Shown here: positions 14,601-15,749 of the stretch, piece by piece | Layout of the letters: every line of letters begins with the position of its first letter | How positions within the stretch are numbered: position 1 is the stretch's first letter | Origin: Pseudomonadota bacterium | GTDB taxonomy: Bacteria; Pseudomonadota; Gammaproteobacteria; Xanthomonadales; Xanthomonadaceae | Direction of reading: 5' to 3' | NCBI GenBank assembly: GCA_023430045.1 | Contig: JAEZCF010000162.1 | Span: 1 to 15,749 of the forward strand | DNA: 15,749 nucleotides | Notes under the pieces: generated by a model | The model's input: the letters and a program-made list of their open reading frames with translations, nothing else | What the model was told of the DNA's origin: nothing | Databases searched by the model: none | Program-made: the position numbers and the translations under genes

Positions 14601-15547
14601 ATACCAGCATCACCGCCCGCGAACTGTTCGACCAGCAGCGCGACCGTCTGGCCCTGCGCTGGGTGGCCGGACAGAAGGGCGAAAAGCGCGAGCTGGAGGC
14701 CGGCAACACCATGTCGCGCCGGCCGTCGCTGGCGGGATATCTCAACGCCATCTATCCGAACAAGGTGCAGATACTCGGCACCGAGGAGCTGACCTGGCTG
14801 GATTCACTGGATTCCCGGCAGCGCTGGGAAACCATCGAACGGATCATGCAGTCGCACCCGCTGGCACTCGTGATCACCCGTAACCAGCCCTGCCCGGAAG
14901 ACCTGCGCGCGGCCGCCGACGAATCGCAGACGCCGCTGTGGCTGTCGCCCAAGCGCGGGCATGAACTGCTCAACCACCTGTCCTACCATCTGGCGCGCAC
15001 GCTGGCGCCGCGGGTGATCCTGCATGGCGTGTTCATGGAGATCTATTCCATCGGCGTGCTGATCACCGGCGAAGCGGGTTCGGGCAAGAGCGAGCTGGCC
15101 CTGGAACTGCTCAGCCGCGGCTACCGGCTGGTGGCCGACGATGCACCGGAGTTCACCCAGATCGCGCCGGACGTGCTGGATGGCACCTGCCCGGAGCTGC
15201 TGCAGGACCTGCTGGAAGTGCGCGGCCTGGGCGTGTTGAACGTACGCGAGATGTTCGGTGACACCGCTGTAAAGAAGAACAAGTATCTTCGCCTGATCGT
15301 TCACCTGACCAAGCCGATGACCGAACCGAGTGCCTATGGCTACGAACGCCTGACCGGGGATTCCGGTACCCGCCATGTGCTGGACCTGGACGTGCCGCTG
15401 ATCACCCTGCCGGTGATGCCCGGGCGCAACCTGTCGGTGCTGACCGAAGCGGCCACGCGCCTGCACATTCTGCGTACCAAGGGCATCGATCCGGCGGCGA
15501 TGTTCATTGCCCGTCACAGCAACCTGCTGGAACGCCGCACGCCGTGA
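14597..15547 (+). CDS. hprK: HPr kinase/phosphorylase
   Basis: A 316-residue bifunctional kinase/phosphorylase that phosphorylates and dephosphorylates a serine of HPr. The N-terminal DRTG-like region (about 1-130) precedes the catalytic domain, with H143 in ILHGVFMEIYSIGVLI, Walker A GEAGSGKS (158-165), acidic VADDAPEF (179-186), and the signature EVRGLGVLNVREMFG (207-221). The ATG overlaps the ptsN stop (ATGA), so it is coupled. HprK is best known from Firmicutes; in many proteobacteria it is next to ptsN and is linked to regulatory rather than uptake PTS. Its HPr target is not in the window and would be expected further downstream, with rapZ (inference). Confidence 0.96.
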   Translation: MNTSITARELFDQQRDRLALRWVAGQKGEKRELEAGNTMSRRPSLAGYLNAIYPNKVQILGTEELTWLDSLDSRQRWETIERIMQSHPLALVITRNQPCPEDLRAAADESQTPLWLSPKRGHELLNHLSYHLARTLAPRVILHGVFMEIYSIGVLITGEAGSGKSELALELLSRGYRLVADDAPEFTQIAPDVLDGTCPELLQDLLEVRGLGVLNVREMFGDTAVKKNKYLRLIVHLTKPMTEPSAYGYERLTGDSGTRHVLDLDVPLITLPVMPGRNLSVLTEAATRLHILRTKGIDPAAMFIARHSNLLERRTP

Positions 15548-15549
15548 GC

Positions 15550-15568
15550 CGCCGCCTGGCAGGTGGCG
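15550..15568 (+). terminator. GC hairpin after hprK (weak terminator candidate)
   Basis: CGCCGCCT (15550-15557, with one G-U pair) can pair with AGGTGGCG (15561-15568) around a 3-nt loop, 2 nt after the hprK stop. There is no U-tract, and the rest of the gap up to the tandem array (15569-15605) shows nothing further. Function is uncertain. Confidence 0.25.
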
Positions 15569-15605
15569 CCCGGTGCAGTACTCCACTCCGGTGGGGGCCT
15601 CCGCT

Positions 15606-15749
15606 GGTGGGTAATATCCCCAGGTGGGGTGACATCCCCGGTGGTGACATCCCCGCCTGGTCGATGACATCCCCGGTGGTGACATCTTCCGGTGGATGAC
15701 ATCTTCCGGTGAATGATATCCCCCCTGGTGGGTGACATCCCCCCTGGTG
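15606..15749. repeat. Tandem array of 16-19 bp units ending at the window edge
   Basis: Eight units start GGTGG or GGTNN at 15606, 15623, 15640, 15659, 15675, 15691, 15708 and 15727; a ninth begins at 15746 and is cut by the window end. The core is GGTGGTGACATCCCC. Variants keep the TGACAT or TGATAT centre and end in CCCC, TTCC or CCCCCCT. Unit length varies from 16 to 19 bp. Most units are small palindromes such as GATGACATC or GGGGTGACATCCCC. There are no spacers, so it is not a CRISPR, and no reading frame on either strand fits a known protein. Confidence 0.85.

Noticed and set aside
15514..15738. A 74-residue minus-strand open frame over the tandem array
   Set aside because: It only translates the tandem repeats, has no ribosome site, and unit lengths are not multiples of three.
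15606..15749. Possible CRISPR array
   Set aside because: Units are contiguous with no unique spacers, units are only 16-19 bp, and no cas genes are present.

Overview
The window is high-GC, densely packed gammaproteobacterial chromosome. It most likely comes from Stenotrophomonas (S. maltophilia group) or a close Xanthomonadaceae relative. The evidence is the gene order (hda-perM-DUF2066 divergent from purM-purN; ibaG-murA divergent from kdsD-kdsC-lptCAB-rpoN-hpf-ptsN-hprK) and paired palindromic repeats with a GTAG head, typical of the SMAG/REP elements of S. maltophilia. The genus call is inference; no 16S or database match was available. Codon use looks uniform and there are no integrases, transposases, tRNAs or CRISPR arrays.

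Region 1 (1-3311): an intergenic repeat zone (a head-to-head REP pair and six CCGTTG hexamers), then a minus-strand operon read as DUF2066 protein -> PerM-like AI-2E family permease -> Hda. Consecutive genes overlap by 4 nt. Hda is the DnaA-ATP inactivator of replication initiation.

Region 2 (3312-6638): plus-strand purM and purN (purine synthesis) followed by two tandem exported DUF3108 paralogues. A 153-bp convergent gap (6639-6791) follows, holding a short tandem repeat run and a second REP pair.

Region 3 (6792-8611): a minus-strand operon ibaG -> murA -> small membrane-anchored EF-hand protein. murA makes the first committed step of peptidoglycan synthesis.

Region 4 (8629-15547): a long plus-strand cluster for the envelope and nitrogen PTS. 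kdsD and kdsC make Kdo, lptC, lptA and lptB encode the inner-membrane and periplasmic LPS export parts, rpoN is sigma-54, hpf is the ribosome hibernation factor, ptsN is EIIA-Ntr and hprK is HPr kinase/phosphorylase. After hprK the window ends in a 16-19 bp tandem array (15606-15749).

The genes are ordinary core genes of known families and I see no new multi-gene system. The least explained parts are the intergenic repeats: two arrays of GGTGG-started short units, one of which runs straight into a REP element. Smaller points are a one-EF-hand membrane protein translationally coupled to murA, the tandem DUF3108 pair, an unusually long lptC-lptA gap with a hairpin, and the very tight divergent ibaG/kdsD start region.
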